A stretch of 36,803 nt of DNA. Origin: Actinomycetota bacterium (GTDB taxonomy: Bacteria; Actinomycetota; Acidimicrobiia; IMCC26256; PALSA-610). This document shows positions 1 through 6,228 of this stretch, one piece after another; the first letter of the stretch is position 1, and every line of letters starts with the position of its first letter. A model generated the notes under the pieces. It made no database searches and was not told the origin of the DNA. It saw nothing but the letters and a program-made list of their open reading frames with translations. Both the position numbers and the translations under genes were made by a program. Location: the NCBI GenBank assembly GCA_005772765.1, contig SXIR01000220.1, positions 1 through 36,803 on the forward strand, read 5' to 3'.

Positions 1-179
1 ATCAGCGCCGTGATCGCGTTCGCCTCGAACTCGAGGTGCGCAACGTCGACCGCGGTGATTCCGCCGAAACGACGAACGACGCCGTCGGCGACGATGATCG
101 GGTTCGGCTTGGTCGCGCCCGGCTCGGGAGCCACCCCGGGAAGGCCACGCACGGCGCGGGTGAAGGACTCAGCGGGCAT
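1..179 (-). CDS. livG: Branched-chain amino acid ABC transporter ATP-binding protein LivG, N-terminus (runs off the left edge)
   Basis: Only the first 59 or so residues lie in the window. After a variable stretch of about 27 residues the sequence reads IIVADGVVRRFGGITAVDV and continues to NAITALI, which is the start of an ABC ATPase just before its Walker A loop. The ATG at 177-179 overlaps the end of livM by 11 bases, so the two are translated in one operon. LivG-type ATPases power import of branched-chain amino acids or related solutes through LivH/LivM. The family call rests on this short N-terminus plus the permease neighbours. The rest of the gene, any livF and the binding protein would be beyond the edge. 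Confidence 0.8.
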   Translation of the reverse strand, partial: MPAESFTRAVRGLPGVAPEPGATKPNPIIVADGVVRRFGGITAVDVAHLEFEANAITAL

Positions 180-1170
180 CGAGGGCCAGCTCCTTCTTGT
201 CGCCGAAGATCCCCTGCGGCCGGAAGACGAGCAACAGCATCAGTCCGATCCCGACGAGAATGAACCGCGTTTGGCCGAGCTGGCTGTCGCTCATCAAATC
301 CGCCGAGATCAGGTCTTCGTCGCGAAGGCCTCCGAGGAACTGCTCGACGAACTGGAGCAAGAACCAGAACAGCATCGCACCCACGATCGGCCCACGGATC
401 GTGGCGGTACCGCCCAGGATCAACGCGGTGTAGGCGAAGAAGGTGACAGCGGTGGCGTAGTTGTCCGGCTGGATCGACCCTTTGCCCATCGCGAAGATGA
501 AGCCGGCGAAGCAACCGATCGTTCCACCGAGGATCAGCGACTGCATCTTGTACCAGTAGACGTTCTTACCGAGCGCCCGCACCGCGTCTTCGTCTTCACG
601 AATCGCCTTGAGCACGCGACCCCACGGGCTGCGCATCAGTTGCCACATCCCGATCGAGAAGATGGCGACGAGACCCCAGCCGACGCACATCACCCAGAAG
701 TCTTCGCCGGACCAGTCGACCCACGTGAACCCTGGGTACTGCGCCGGGCGATCGAACGGGCTCGTCTCGGCGAAGAACTCGTTGCGATAGCCCGACAGGC
801 CCGCGGAACCGCCGCTGAAATCGGCCAGTACCGCGGCGCGCATGATCAAACGGATGATCTCTCCGGTCGCGATCGTAACGATGGCGAGATAATCGGCTCG
901 CAGCCGAAGGGTCGGCACGCCGAGCAGTAACGCGAGCACGATCGACAAGCCGAGCCCGATCGCCAAACCGATCCACCAGGGCCAGTGGTAGTAGACGACG
1001 CTCACACCGACGGAGTACGCACCAACGGCCATGAACCCGACCTGGCCGAAGTTCAACAGTCCCGTGTACCCGAACTGAAGGTTGATGCCGATCGCCGCGA
1101 TCGCGTAGATGACCGCGTCGACCCCGATCGACGCTTCCAGCGAGGTCCGAAAGATCAGGTTCCAGTCCAC
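169..1170 (-). CDS. livM: Branched-chain amino acid ABC transporter permease LivM
   Basis: This 333-residue polytopic membrane protein starts with GTG at 1168-1170, two bases after the livH stop. The family-typical segment GINLQFGYTGLLNFGQVGFMAVGAY lies near residues 30-53, and the cytoplasmic coupling region around RADYLAIVTIATGEIIRL follows. The C-terminus ends with FRPQGIFG, the usual LivM ending. It forms the inner-membrane channel with LivH and is powered by LivG/LivF. The segment around residues 120-155 (FFAETSPFDRPAQYPG and beyond) is a predicted outward loop seen in many LivM proteins. The substrate cannot be read from the sequence: leucine/isoleucine/valine, urea or other amides are all known for this family. 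Confidence 0.92.
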   Translation of the reverse strand: MDWNLIFRTSLEASIGVDAVIYAIAAIGINLQFGYTGLLNFGQVGFMAVGAYSVGVSVVYYHWPWWIGLAIGLGLSIVLALLLGVPTLRLRADYLAIVTIATGEIIRLIMRAAVLADFSGGSAGLSGYRNEFFAETSPFDRPAQYPGFTWVDWSGEDFWVMCVGWGLVAIFSIGMWQLMRSPWGRVLKAIREDEDAVRALGKNVYWYKMQSLILGGTIGCFAGFIFAMGKGSIQPDNYATAVTFFAYTALILGGTATIRGPIVGAMLFWFLLQFVEQFLGGLRDEDLISADLMSDSQLGQTRFILVGIGLMLLLVFRPQGIFGDKKELALDAR

Positions 1171-1171
1171 G

Positions 1172-2788
1172 TCAACCCACCCGTTCCTTGCGGCCGAGGA
1201 TGCCCTGCGGTCGGACGAGGAGCACCAGGATCAACACGACAAGCGCACCGACGTTCTTCAACTCGGGTTTGATCCACAACGTCGACAGGATCACGAACTG
1301 ACCGACAACCAAGCTTCCGACGAGGGCGCCGTACGCAGTACCGAGCCCACCGAGCGTCACGCCGGCGAAGATCAACAACAGCAACCGGAAACCCATGTCC
1401 CAGGTCACGTCTTCGTCGAGGCCGAGGAGCACACCGCCGAAAGCCGACAACCCGCCACCGAGCACCCACACCGTCAGAATCACTCGCTGAACGTCGATGC
1501 CCGATGACGCAGCCAGGTCGCGGTTGTCGCTGACGGCGCGCATTGCCTTCCCGATTCGAGTGCGCTGCAGCATCAACGCGACGCCGACGAGTACGGCGAC
1601 CGCCAGCACCATCGACGTGAGGTCTTTGGGGCTGATCGTCGCCGGACCGATGTCGAGACCGTCGGGTTGAATTTGGTACTGCTCGTACTTCCTCGGGTCG
1701 CCGCCGAACTGGTAGAGCATCACATAGCGCAGGGCAAGTCCGAAGCCGATCGAGACGATCATGGCGGTGTTCAGCCCAACGCCGCGCTGACGCAACGGAC
1801 GCCACAGTCCGAGATCTTGGAGCGCGCCGAACCCCGCGCCGAACACGATCGCGATGGGCGCGGCGATCAGGATGTGCAACCCGAACGTGTCGTTGAACAG
1901 GATCGCAACGACCGCCCCGAAGGTGACGAGTTCGCCGTGTGCGAAGTTCGTGAGACCGGTCGTGCCGAAGATCAGCGACAACCCGATCGCGCAGATCGCG
2001 ATGATCAACCCGTAGTTGAGGCCGTCGAAGAACAACCGGATGCTTCGCTCGTACAGCGAGTCGGTCGCCCGGTTGACCCGATCGCCCAACTGAAACAGCA
2101 ACGGCGACGACTGGCCCGAAACAATCTGTTTGGTCAGGCGGTCACTGCCTTCGTTGCGAAGGTCGACACCTTCCGGCAAGGTTTCGACGACCAGGACGAC
2201 CGTGTAGGTACCGGGTCCTGGCAGGGGAATCGACCACGTGCCATCGGCACCGGAGACCGCTTCGCCCACCGGTTCTCCGTCGAGTTCGGCGCGCACCGTC
2301 ACACCCGCGACCGGCTCGTTGACCTGGGTGTCGGGGTTCGGGCGTCGCAGCGTTCCGCGCACTTCCTCGCCGCCGCCGACAGGTGGCTCTTCGCCCGCAG
2401 CCGCGTCGAAGTCGACGACCGCACCGGCCGCGTCGAGCGTGATCTCGACCTGCAACGCGGTCGGCGCGAACGCCACGTCGTCAGGGAGGGTTTGCGGATC
2501 CAACGCGACGGTGTAATCGCCCGGTTCCGCGATCGGAATGGTGTAGGTACCATCGGCCGTGGTGAATCCACCACCGACCTTTGCGCCTTCGCCGTCTCGA
2601 ACCGTGATCGACACGCCCTCGACGGCAGTTCCGTCGGCGGACACCGTCCCGGTGACGTTGCCGGGGGTCTGCGCGGCGGCACCGCCTGCCAGCAGCGACA
2701 CCAGCGAGACCACGAATCCAGCAACGATCGCGAGTGCGATCGTGCGGGCGGGTCGGAGCCCAGAACGCGTGCGCCGGATGGAGTCCAC
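1172..2788 (-). CDS. livH: LivH-type ABC permease with an N-terminal extension of two carboxypeptidase-regulatory-like (beta-sandwich) repeats
   Basis: The GTG at 2786-2788 gives 538 residues, against about 290-310 for an ordinary LivH. Residues 1-40 form a signal peptide or signal anchor (a basic start, hydrophobic ALAIVAGFVVSLVSLLAGG, then AAAQ). Two related repeats follow, about 44-130 and 143-215: GNVTGTVSADGTAVEGVSITV...GTYTIPIAEPGDYTVAL and RGTLRRPN...VAGVTVRAELDGE...GTWSIPLPGPGTYTVVL. These are CarboxypepD_reg/SdrD_B-like folds expected outside the membrane. The permease occupies about 250-538, with the hallmark GLSLIFGTTGLTNFAHGELVTFG and the ending VRPQGILG. The extension is in frame with no break, so this looks like one polypeptide. 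A role in solute or partner binding is inference. The start is chosen because it begins the signal sequence; no clear ribosome site is seen. Confidence 0.88.
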   Translation of the reverse strand: MDSIRRTRSGLRPARTIALAIVAGFVVSLVSLLAGGAAAQTPGNVTGTVSADGTAVEGVSITVRDGEGAKVGGGFTTADGTYTIPIAEPGDYTVALDPQTLPDDVAFAPTALQVEITLDAAGAVVDFDAAAGEEPPVGGGEEVRGTLRRPNPDTQVNEPVAGVTVRAELDGEPVGEAVSGADGTWSIPLPGPGTYTVVLVVETLPEGVDLRNEGSDRLTKQIVSGQSSPLLFQLGDRVNRATDSLYERSIRLFFDGLNYGLIIAICAIGLSLIFGTTGLTNFAHGELVTFGAVVAILFNDTFGLHILIAAPIAIVFGAGFGALQDLGLWRPLRQRGVGLNTAMIVSIGFGLALRYVMLYQFGGDPRKYEQYQIQPDGLDIGPATISPKDLTSMVLAVAVLVGVALMLQRTRIGKAMRAVSDNRDLAASSGIDVQRVILTVWVLGGGLSAFGGVLLGLDEDVTWDMGFRLLLLIFAGVTLGGLGTAYGALVGSLVVGQFVILSTLWIKPELKNVGALVVLILVLLVRPQGILGRKERVG

Positions 2789-2845
2789 GATGGCGGCGGA
2801 GTCTACGCAGATCCGACTGACTCGACGCAGAACGGTCGCTCGGGC

Positions 2846-3376
2846 ATGAGCCACCGTGCCGCGGGGTTCGCGTTCCACGGCATGGCGTCGCGGGATCTCG
2901 AACTCCCGATGACCCGGTTCGCCGCCCTGGGCTGGGCGACCGATTACGTGGGACCGAAACCGGGGCCGGTCGACGGATTCGATCCGCTGCGCACGGTCGC
3001 GGTCGAACAGACCATCGCGCAGGCCACGGTTCCCGATGCGCTCGTGATTCCCGGAGGTTTCGCATGGCGCGATTTCGCGGCTGACGAGCAACTGCTCGCG
3101 TGGATCCGCGCCGGACTCGAACTCGGCGGCTACGTCATCGGAGTCTCGACGGGTGCCCTGGTCGTGGCCGCGGCCGGGGTGCTCGCCGACCTCCCCGCGA
3201 CCGGTCATTGGCTTGCCCTCGACGACCTCGAGGCGATGGGTGCGTCCATCGAGTCGGCACCGATGGTCCGATCGGGACGGGTGTTCACGGCGGGCGGCGC
3301 GCTCGCTGCCGTCGGAGCGGTCGACATCATCGACGCGGAGCTCGGCGAGCGCGACGGTCCGGATTCCGCACACTGA
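2846..3376 (+). CDS. DJ-1/PfpI (GATase1-like) family protein with Ser in place of the nucleophilic Cys
   Basis: The protein has 176 residues with the DJ-1/PfpI fold order: a beta strand and PGPV turn near residue 40, VPDALVIPGGF at 63-72, the nucleophile elbow YVIGVSTGALVVAAAGVL at 96-113, and ATGHW at 118-122. In the family the elbow normally reads GVCTGA, with Cys as nucleophile. Here residue 101 is Ser (TCG at 3146-3148). The glycine-rich PGG loop and His121 are kept. The first helix is less canonical than in close isocyanide-hydratase or AraC-linked members. It is divergent from livH with 57 bases between the starts. The function is unknown; a non-catalytic or altered chemistry is possible. 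Confidence 0.75.
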   Translation: MSHRAAGFAFHGMASRDLELPMTRFAALGWATDYVGPKPGPVDGFDPLRTVAVEQTIAQATVPDALVIPGGFAWRDFAADEQLLAWIRAGLELGGYVIGVSTGALVVAAAGVLADLPATGHWLALDDLEAMGASIESAPMVRSGRVFTAGGALAAVGAVDIIDAELGERDGPDSAH

Positions 3377-3408
3377 CCGTTGGCCGGCTTGGGCCGCGAG
3401 CACCACGG

Positions 3409-3444
3409 CGAGAGGGTCCCGGGCGGTCGCTCGGGACCCTCTCG
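3409..3444. terminator. Strong GC-rich hairpin (13-bp perfect stem)
   Basis: The arms 3409-3421 (CGAGAGGGTCCCG) and 3432-3444 (CGGGACCCTCTCG) are perfectly complementary around a 10-base loop. It lies 33 bases after the stop of the PfpI-like gene and downstream of the minus-strand transcript that carries the small ORF at 3566-3607, so it can stop both. No T-run follows on either strand, which is common for hairpin terminators in high-GC actinobacteria. Confidence 0.6.
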
Positions 3445-3565
3445 GCAGTACTGGTTGAACATTTGGACACCGCTCCCCCGTTGACGCCGACGGGACCAAC
3501 TTCGGCAGGGAGTGGCGGGTGCGGCGGTTGGGATTCCGCCCGGTCACCACAGTCGGGTGTGGGGC

Positions 3566-3607
3566 CTAGCGGCCGCGCACCTCCAGGGTCCCAGAATGAT
3601 CATGCAT
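3566..3607 (-). CDS. Candidate 13-residue small ORF behind an extended Shine-Dalgarno sequence
   Basis: The ATG at 3605-3607 opens a frame encoding MHDHSGTLEVRGR and ends at TAG. Ten bases upstream of it is AGGAGGT inside AGAAAGGAGGTGGTCC, which can pair with essentially the whole 3' tail of 16S rRNA (one G-U pair). A second ATG (3601-3603) in another frame would give a 19-residue peptide but sits farther from the Shine-Dalgarno sequence. The ORF lies 66 bases downstream of the membrane protein at 3674-4111 and is followed by about 120 bases of non-coding DNA and the hairpin at 3409-3444. I do not recognise the peptide. It may be a leader peptide, a small protein or part of a regulatory RNA. 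Confidence 0.45.
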   Translation of the reverse strand: MHDHSGTLEVRGR

Positions 3608-3611
3608 GCTG

Positions 3612-3627
3612 TGGACCACCTCCTTTC
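3612..3627 (-). promoter_or_regulatory. Extended Shine-Dalgarno complementary to the 16S rRNA 3' end
   Basis: The minus strand reads AGAAAGGAGGTGGTCC. The exact complement of the actinobacterial 16S tail would be AGAAAGGAGGTGATCC, so 15 of 16 positions match and the other can form G-U. Ordinary sites in this window span 4-8 bases. The element GGTCCACAG that follows can also pair with CTGTGGTGACC at 3542-3552 (minus strand), with a two-base bulge, which could fold over the site. Confidence 0.6.
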
Positions 3628-3673
3628 TCTGGTAGCGCGAGTTGTACCACGACGCGCAGCCGAGGGGAAGCAG

Positions 3674-4111
3674 TTATCGCTCGTCGGTGCGGCGAGCAGG
3701 ACCAACGGCACCAATGGCCCGGAGATACGCGAGTTGTGTCTCGACCACGGGGTAGACCTGTTCGGGGAGGTATTCCTCGCCGGTCGACTTCGCGCGTTCG
3801 AGGATGTAGTCCACGACTTCGGCCCCGCCGATGATCACTTCACCGGGGACGACACGATGCGAACCGTTCTTCGCGACGCCGCGCCCTTCGAAGTACTCGA
3901 TCTGGAAACCGAGGATGCGACGAACGTCGCCCGGTGTCAGCGTTGCGGCGACGATCTCGGGCAGGTGTTGCACCACCCACGCGTAGGCCTCGTCCATCGA
4001 GTAGGTGGGTTCGGCGGGGTCGACCGCGAGGCGCTTCGCTTCACGCAAGACGACGAACGCCGCGATCAAACACGCCACTCCGAAGGCCAAGAACACCGCC
4101 ACCGCAAACAT
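3674..4111 (-). CDS. Conserved hypothetical protein with an N-terminal membrane anchor
   Basis: The 145-residue protein begins with one hydrophobic helix (residues 2-22, FAVAVFLAFGVACLIAAFVV) and a positive flank (REAKR), so it should be a single-pass inner-membrane protein with a cytoplasmic domain. The soluble part, about 40-135, is mixed alpha/beta with TLTPGDVRRILGFQIEYFEGRG and EEYLPEQVYPVVETQLAYLRAIGAV, rich in acidic and aromatic residues. I know of no function for it. It stands 52 bases downstream of the endonuclease-like gene and leads into the small ORF region. The ATG at 4109-4111 immediately precedes the membrane helix, which supports that start. Confidence 0.7.
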   Translation of the reverse strand: MFAVAVFLAFGVACLIAAFVVLREAKRLAVDPAEPTYSMDEAYAWVVQHLPEIVAATLTPGDVRRILGFQIEYFEGRGVAKNGSHRVVPGEVIIGGAEVVDYILERAKSTGEEYLPEQVYPVVETQLAYLRAIGAVGPARRTDER

Positions 4112-4163
4112 CGGGCGCAGGTTAGGCCGACACCGAGATCGTTGTCCTCAGCGATCGTTGTCT

Positions 4164-4952
4164 TCAGCGGCCGACGGGTCTCGCGCGTAACGATTGGGCT
4201 GGGGTGATGGCAAGGGTCGCGCGAATGGCGCGGTGATCGCTACGCCACGAGTCGGGCGCGACTTCCGAATCGATCGCCGCGACGCCGCCGCGAACGAGCA
4301 CGTGGTCGATCTGGCTGTGGGGCTTCGCGGCTGGAAACGTTGCACCTCGCACCGCCGACTGCCATCCCGGCATCCACAACGGCAAGGTCGATCGCCACCA
4401 ATTCGCATCGCCGACCAACAATGCCGGACCGACGCGGCCGAGCTCGCGCACCGCGCGAGCGAGCCCGCGCAACTGGATCGGCGGAGCCGCGAACCACAGC
4501 TTCGATGAGACATGGAACCCGACGAGATCGACGGTCACGCCGTCGTGTTCGAACTCGACGTGCAACGCGTGACGACGCGGAACCGGATCGGCGCGCGTGA
4601 TCGGCAACGGGATCGTCCGTACCAACCGATGTGGCGCGCGGGTGGCGACCGCCAGCGACCACGTTCCCGTGCCGGGATCTGCGACCTCGGGTCGCGCCGT
4701 CATGTCGAGACCAACGAACGCGGTCTCGCTCACGCACCAGCCGTCGTCGCGAAGCCGATCGACGACGCCGACTCCGCCGTGATCGCGCCAGGTCTCGGGA
4801 AAGACCGCGACGTCAGCGTCGCTCAGCCAGGGACCGACGAACTCGAGTTCGTCGAAGCGCGCATAGGGGTAACGACCCGCGACGCGTTCGCACCCCCAGT
4901 GGAGGTTCCATTCGACGACGGTGAGCGGAGCCAGGCGAGCCGCCCGGCTCAG
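4164..4952 (-). CDS. Endonuclease/exonuclease/phosphatase (EEP) superfamily protein, probable CTG start overlapping the dehydrogenase stop
   Basis: All EEP motifs are present if the gene is read from the CTG at 4950-4952: EWNLHWG (metal-linked Asn, residues 14-20), FPETW (catalytic Glu, 51-55), GFHVSS, LVGDANW (Asp/Asn), SQIDHVLVRG and SDHRAI (Asp-His). The total is 262 residues. The first conventional start, a GTG at codon 74, would remove the first two motifs. No ATG, GTG or TTG occurs in frame between the previous in-frame stop and residue 74. The CTG overlaps the stop of the upstream dehydrogenase as CTGA, which suggests translational coupling. EEP enzymes hydrolyse phosphodiester bonds in nucleic acids, lipids or nucleotides; the substrate here is unknown and no signal peptide is seen. 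Confidence 0.75.
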   Translation of the reverse strand: MSRAARLAPLTVVEWNLHWGCERVAGRYPYARFDELEFVGPWLSDADVAVFPETWRDHGGVGVVDRLRDDGWCVSETAFVGLDMTARPEVADPGTGTWSLAVATRAPHRLVRTIPLPITRADPVPRRHALHVEFEHDGVTVDLVGFHVSSKLWFAAPPIQLRGLARAVRELGRVGPALLVGDANWWRSTLPLWMPGWQSAVRGATFPAAKPHSQIDHVLVRGGVAAIDSEVAPDSWRSDHRAIRATLAITPAQSLRARPVGR

Positions 4953-6079
4953 ATGCCGATGCGCTGCGCGAGAAGCTCGCGGTGGTAGGTCGCGTCACCC
5001 AGGAAGATCTCCGAGCTCTTCGCACGCTTGAAGTACAGGTGCGCGTCGTGCTCCCAGGTGAAACCGATACCACCGTGAATCTGGATGTTCTCTGCGGTGC
5101 AGTGGAAGTACGCGTCGCTCACATAGGCCTTCGCCAGCGCGGCCACGACCGGAACTTCGTCGTTGTCTTCGGCCGCCGCCCAGGCTGCGTAGTACGCCGC
5201 CGACTTGCCGGACTCGACCTCGAGCAGCATGTCCGCGCACTTGTGCTTGATGGCCTGGAACGAGCCGATCGGGCGACCGAACTGCACGCGATCTTTGGCG
5301 TACTGCACGCTCATGTCGAGCACGAACTGGGCACCGCCGACGCCTTCGTTGGCGAGCGCAATCGCAGCTTGATCCAGCGTCTTGCTCAATGCGGCCCAGC
5401 CGGTGCCCGCTTCGCCGAGCGGCGTCGCCTTCACGTTCGCGAACTCGAGCTTGGCTTGCTTGCGGGTCTGGTCCATCGTCGCCAACGCGGTGCGGGTGAG
5501 ACCCGCAGCGTCGCCGGCGACCGTGAAGAACGAGATGCCGTCGGTACCGTTGGAACCGGCGGTGCGGGCAACGACCACGATGAGGTCGGCAACGTGACCG
5601 TCGAGCACGAACATCTTCTCGCCGTTCAGCACCCAATCGGAGCCGCTCTGCGACGCCTGCATCGTGATGCCATCGGCGTCCCACTTGCCGCTCGGCTCGG
5701 TGAACGCCAGCGCCGCCTTCGTTTCGCCCGACGCGATGCCCGGCAGCAATGCCTTCTTCTCGGCATCGGTGCCGGCGTTCAAGATCGCGTTCGCGGCCAG
5801 CACGACGGTCGAGAAGAACGGGCCGCACAACAACACCCGACCCATCTCTTCGAGCACGATGCACAGTTCGACGAAGGTGAATCCCTGTCCGCCGAACTCT
5901 TCGGGAATCGCGAGGCCTTGCAGGCCCATCTCGGCGCCCATCTGATTCCACACCGCCGGGTCGTAGCCCTCGGTGGTCTCCATCAACCGGCGCACCTCGG
6001 CCGAGGGCGACTTGGACTCCAGAAAGGCGCGCACCGTGCGGCGCAGCTCTTCCTGCTCCTCCGAGAAGGCGAAGTTCAT
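4949..6079 (-). CDS. Acyl-CoA dehydrogenase
   Basis: This 376-residue FAD enzyme starts at ATG 6077-6079 (MNFAFSEEQEELRRTVRAFL), the usual family start, preceded by GGGAGCCACCC. It shows the N-terminal helical domain (PEEFGGQGFTFVELCIVLEEMGR), the flavin-binding middle domain (AALAFTEPSG...NGEKMFVLDG) and the C-terminal domain (DRVQFGRPIGSFQAIKHKCADM, IQIHGGIGFTWEHDAHLYFKRA). It oxidises an acyl-CoA to the trans-2-enoyl-CoA and passes electrons to ETF. Where medium-chain enzymes carry the catalytic Glu (YEG), this one reads FLGD, as in several actinobacterial FadE subfamilies with the base placed elsewhere, so its chain specificity is open. Its stop overlaps the CTG of the EEP gene. Confidence 0.9.
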   Translation of the reverse strand: MNFAFSEEQEELRRTVRAFLESKSPSAEVRRLMETTEGYDPAVWNQMGAEMGLQGLAIPEEFGGQGFTFVELCIVLEEMGRVLLCGPFFSTVVLAANAILNAGTDAEKKALLPGIASGETKAALAFTEPSGKWDADGITMQASQSGSDWVLNGEKMFVLDGHVADLIVVVARTAGSNGTDGISFFTVAGDAAGLTRTALATMDQTRKQAKLEFANVKATPLGEAGTGWAALSKTLDQAAIALANEGVGGAQFVLDMSVQYAKDRVQFGRPIGSFQAIKHKCADMLLEVESGKSAAYYAAWAAAEDNDEVPVVAALAKAYVSDAYFHCTAENIQIHGGIGFTWEHDAHLYFKRAKSSEIFLGDATYHRELLAQRIGI

Positions 6080-6165
6080 GAGGGTGGCTCCCTGGTCGTG
6101 CGGGGTACCGCGACACCAGCGTTGGCTGGGGTCGTGGGCCCGGGTTCGGACGGCGAAACCGTACT

Positions 6166-6179
6166 TGACCGCTCGGTCA
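6166..6179. promoter_or_regulatory. TetR-type palindromic operator upstream of the acyl-CoA dehydrogenase
   Basis: TGACCGCTCGGTCA is a perfect 6-2-6 inverted repeat, 87 bases before the dehydrogenase ATG. The pattern TGACCG-N2-CGGTCA resembles operators of TetR-family regulators of lipid genes. No matching regulator lies beside it, and the TetR gene at 25002 has a different palindrome. Confidence 0.5.
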
Positions 6180-6228
6180 GGTTGCCAACGGCGGACGATC
6201 GCGGCGGGTTGTACGCCCCGCCGCGCCG

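Noticed and set aside
10-930. Long plus-strand open frame opposite livM
   Set aside because: It is antisense to a protein with full LivM motifs; its composition (Arg/Asp/Glu-rich without a fold) is that of a GC-driven shadow.
1667-2845. Plus-strand extension of the PfpI-like frame over livH
   Set aside because: Only the part from 2846 shows family motifs; the rest lies antisense to the LivH coding sequence.
3445-3560. Possible tRNA or known riboswitch downstream of the small ORF
   Set aside because: No acceptor/T-arm pattern or riboswitch core could be recognised; only the hairpin and the partial pairing reported above are visible.
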